Shown piece after piece: positions 17,847-19,295 of a DNA stretch of 19,295 bases. The position numbers were made by a program, and so were the translations under genes. This DNA is from JBGTBQ01 sp041749275. Its GTDB lineage: Bacteria > Acidobacteriota > Blastocatellia > Pyrinomonadales > Pyrinomonadaceae. The notes beneath the pieces were generated by a model that was given only the letters and a program-made list of their open reading frames with translations, ran no database searches and was not told where the DNA came from. Position 1 is the stretch's first letter, and every line of letters begins with the position of its first letter. Where the stretch lies: contig JBGTBQ010000422.1 of NCBI GenBank assembly GCA_041749275.1, forward strand, positions 1 to 19,295. Direction: 5' to 3'.

Positions 17847-18590
17847 ATGGATCGTCCAGCCCCCGACCACGCTGCGCCGAGCACGCCGGAGTCTGCCTCC
17901 GTGTGGGAGGACTTCCTCGACATCTTCTACGCGCCATCATCCGTGTTCGCGCGGCGCGAGCACGGGAGCTTCTGGATCCCGATGCTGGTTGTGACGCTGC
18001 TGCTCGGGATTCTTGTCTTCGTCAATTCGGGCGTGAACGATCCGATGATGGAGGCAGAGATGGCGCGGGGGATGGCGAGGGCGGACGACCCGCGGGTGAC
18101 CGAGGAAGCGATGGCGCAGATGCGCGGAGTCACCGCCACGATCGGGAAGATCACCGCGGTCATCTCCACACCGTTCGTCATTCTGTTCGTCGCGCTCGCG
18201 ACCTGGGTGGCGGCGAAGCTCATCGGCGCGAAGCAGACGTGGCATGCCGCCCTGGTGGTCGCGGCGTACTCGTACGTGCCGAGAGTGCTGGAGGCTGTCC
18301 TCACGGGCGTGCTGGGGTTGTTCGTCGACCCTGCGCACCTCGATGGGGCGTATCGGATGAGGCTGGGGTTCGGGTGGTTCCTCGATCCGGATACGACGTC
18401 GCCGCTGATGATCGCACTGCTCGGACGGATCGACGTCTTCACGATCTGGATCACGGTGCTGCTTGCGATCGGCGTGGCGGTGACGGGCCGCGTCGACCGG
18501 GGTCGGGCGATTCTCGCCGGGGTCATCATCTGGGTACTTGGCGGGCTGCCCGCCATCCTCGGAGCGGTGGCGGCTGCGCTGCGCGGCTAG
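17847..18590 (+). CDS. Yip1-family polytopic membrane protein
   Basis: A 247-residue inner-membrane protein. The soluble N-terminus ends in FLDIFYAPSSVFARREH, the amphipathic motif that commonly precedes the first segment of bacterial Yip1-domain proteins. Five membrane segments follow at about 42-62, 103-126, 132-160, 185-212 and 219-243. Residues 63-100 form an acidic Met/Ala-rich external or periplasmic loop. Bacterial members have no known reaction; I infer no function. It is on the same strand as the two peptidases, 95 bases after the aminopeptidase. Its TAG stop overlaps the stop of the convergent helicase in the palindrome CTAG (18587-18590). Confidence 0.85.
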   Translation: MDRPAPDHAAPSTPESASVWEDFLDIFYAPSSVFARREHGSFWIPMLVVTLLLGILVFVNSGVNDPMMEAEMARGMARADDPRVTEEAMAQMRGVTATIGKITAVISTPFVILFVALATWVAAKLIGAKQTWHAALVVAAYSYVPRVLEAVLTGVLGLFVDPAHLDGAYRMRLGFGWFLDPDTTSPLMIALLGRIDVFTIWITVLLAIGVAVTGRVDRGRAILAGVIIWVLGGLPAILGAVAAALRG

Positions 18591-19295
18591 AAGCGCCCGC
18601 GCATCAGTGCCCGAAGGTCGAGCTGAGGGCGACCTGACGCGGGTTCGGGTACGGTCGGCACCGCTTCTTCCTGCCCGACGACGACGCGCTGCATCCGCGC
18701 ACGCACGCCGCGGTCGATGAACCGCGAGAGCTGGTCGATCGAATAGTCAGCGCCGCGGCGCGAGCCGTATGCGTTCAGCGGATAGACGACGGCGAGGTGG
18801 TGACGCGCGCGAGTCATCGCCACGTACATCAGGCGGCGTTCCTCATCGGTCTCCTGCTCGTCACGCAGCGCGCGGGTGGAGGGAAACCAGCCGTCAGCCG
18901 CCCAGATGAGGAACACCGCGTCCCATTCCTTTCCCTTGGCGCTGTGCGCGGTGCTGAGAATGAGGACGTCGTCCTCGCGCTCTGACCGTCCGGCAACATC
19001 CTGGGTGGACTGCGGTGGCTCGAGCGCGAGCGCCGAGAGAAATGTCGCGCGATCGGGATAGCCGCCGGCGATGGTTTGCAACTGCTCAAGATCGGCGAGA
19101 CGCGCTTCGGGCCGATCGTAGCGATCGCGGAGGACGCTGTCATACAGTGTGCGAACGCGCGCGATCTCGGCGCTCACCTGACTCGCATCGCGCACCATCC
19201 CCGTCCTGAGCCCATCGAGCAATTCCACGAGCGCCTGGTGCGCCGGCCGCGCGCGGGGCGGGGGTGCGTATCGGCCGAAGGCGCTCGACTCCCAG
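18587..19295 (-). CDS. UvrD/PcrA-type DNA helicase, C-terminal part (start beyond right edge)
   Basis: An open frame from the right edge to a TAG at 18587-18589, 235 residues. It holds the last helicase motifs: motif V region LSTAHSAKGKEWDAVFL (about 112-128) and motif VI EERRLMYVAMTRARHHL (about 151-167), typical of superfamily 1A helicases UvrD/PcrA/Rep that unwind DNA in repair and replication. The upstream segment FGRYAPPPRARPAHQ at the right edge is in frame and contains no stop, so the coding region continues outside. An internal GTG at 19228 is not the true start. The C-terminus ends LDLRALMRGRF, shorter than PcrA/UvrD proteins that carry a Tudor-like tail, so this may be a variant paralogue. 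Confidence 0.92.
   Translation of the reverse strand, partial: WESSAFGRYAPPPRARPAHQALVELLDGLRTGMVRDASQVSAEIARVRTLYDSVLRDRYDRPEARLADLEQLQTIAGGYPDRATFLSALALEPPQSTQDVAGRSEREDDVLILSTAHSAKGKEWDAVFLIWAADGWFPSTRALRDEQETDEERRLMYVAMTRARHHLAVVYPLNAYGSRRGADYSIDQLSRFIDRGVRARMQRVVVGQEEAVPTVPEPASGRPQLDLRALMRGRF

Noticed and set aside
17675..18637. 320-residue frame overlapping the Yip1 gene on the same strand
   Set aside because: Arg/Gly-rich shadow; the other frame has membrane segments and the Yip1-type N-terminal motif.

Overview
The window looks like high-GC soil or sediment bacterial DNA, and it may not all come from one genome. The left part (about 1-12,500) has GGC/CGC-rich codon use, and its gene junctions carry word-based palindromes and a REP-type transposase. 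I would place it in Acidobacteriota (Blastocatellia-like) from its general character; this is inference. The right part (about 12,600-19,295) uses many more GGA/GGG/CGG codons and GATC-containing words. Its lipoprotein metallopeptidases, Yip1-family protein and DnaE N-terminus look like Gemmatimonadota. The change falls inside one open dnaE frame, so the gene is either a natural recombinant or an assembly join.

Region 1 (1-8642, all minus strand) reads as one gene set, in transcription order: pspA (PspA/IM30 membrane-protection protein), a two-part AAA+ ATPase, a REP-associated tyrosine transposase element inserted between genes, a membrane-anchored solute-binding protein fused to an OmpA-type peptidoglycan-binding domain, an ABC permease, an ABC ATPase, an unknown 130-residue protein, and an unknown membrane/coiled-coil protein that runs off the left edge. 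I infer an envelope-stress or envelope-maintenance system in which PspA and the AAA+ protein work with an ABC machine tethered to the cell wall. Four of its junctions carry palindromes: 871-962, 3218-3278, 5159-5856 and 7809-7933.

Region 2 (8643-10,648) holds the pspA leader, a short inverted-repeat element, a good sigma-70-type promoter, a DUF433-antitoxin/PIN-like-toxin pair on the plus strand, and a doubtful Cys-rich secreted peptide.

Region 3 (10,649-14,197, minus) is dnaE, the replicative DNA polymerase III alpha subunit, intact from PHP domain to OB fold and clamp-binding motif, but apparently mosaic.

Region 4 (14,380-18,590, plus) holds two adjacent lipoprotein-like zinc peptidases (an M30-like gluzincin with Ig-like and TIG domains, and a COG4324-type predicted aminopeptidase), then a Yip1-family membrane protein. 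The Yip1 stop codon overlaps the stop of a convergent UvrD/PcrA-type helicase, which is cut by the right edge.
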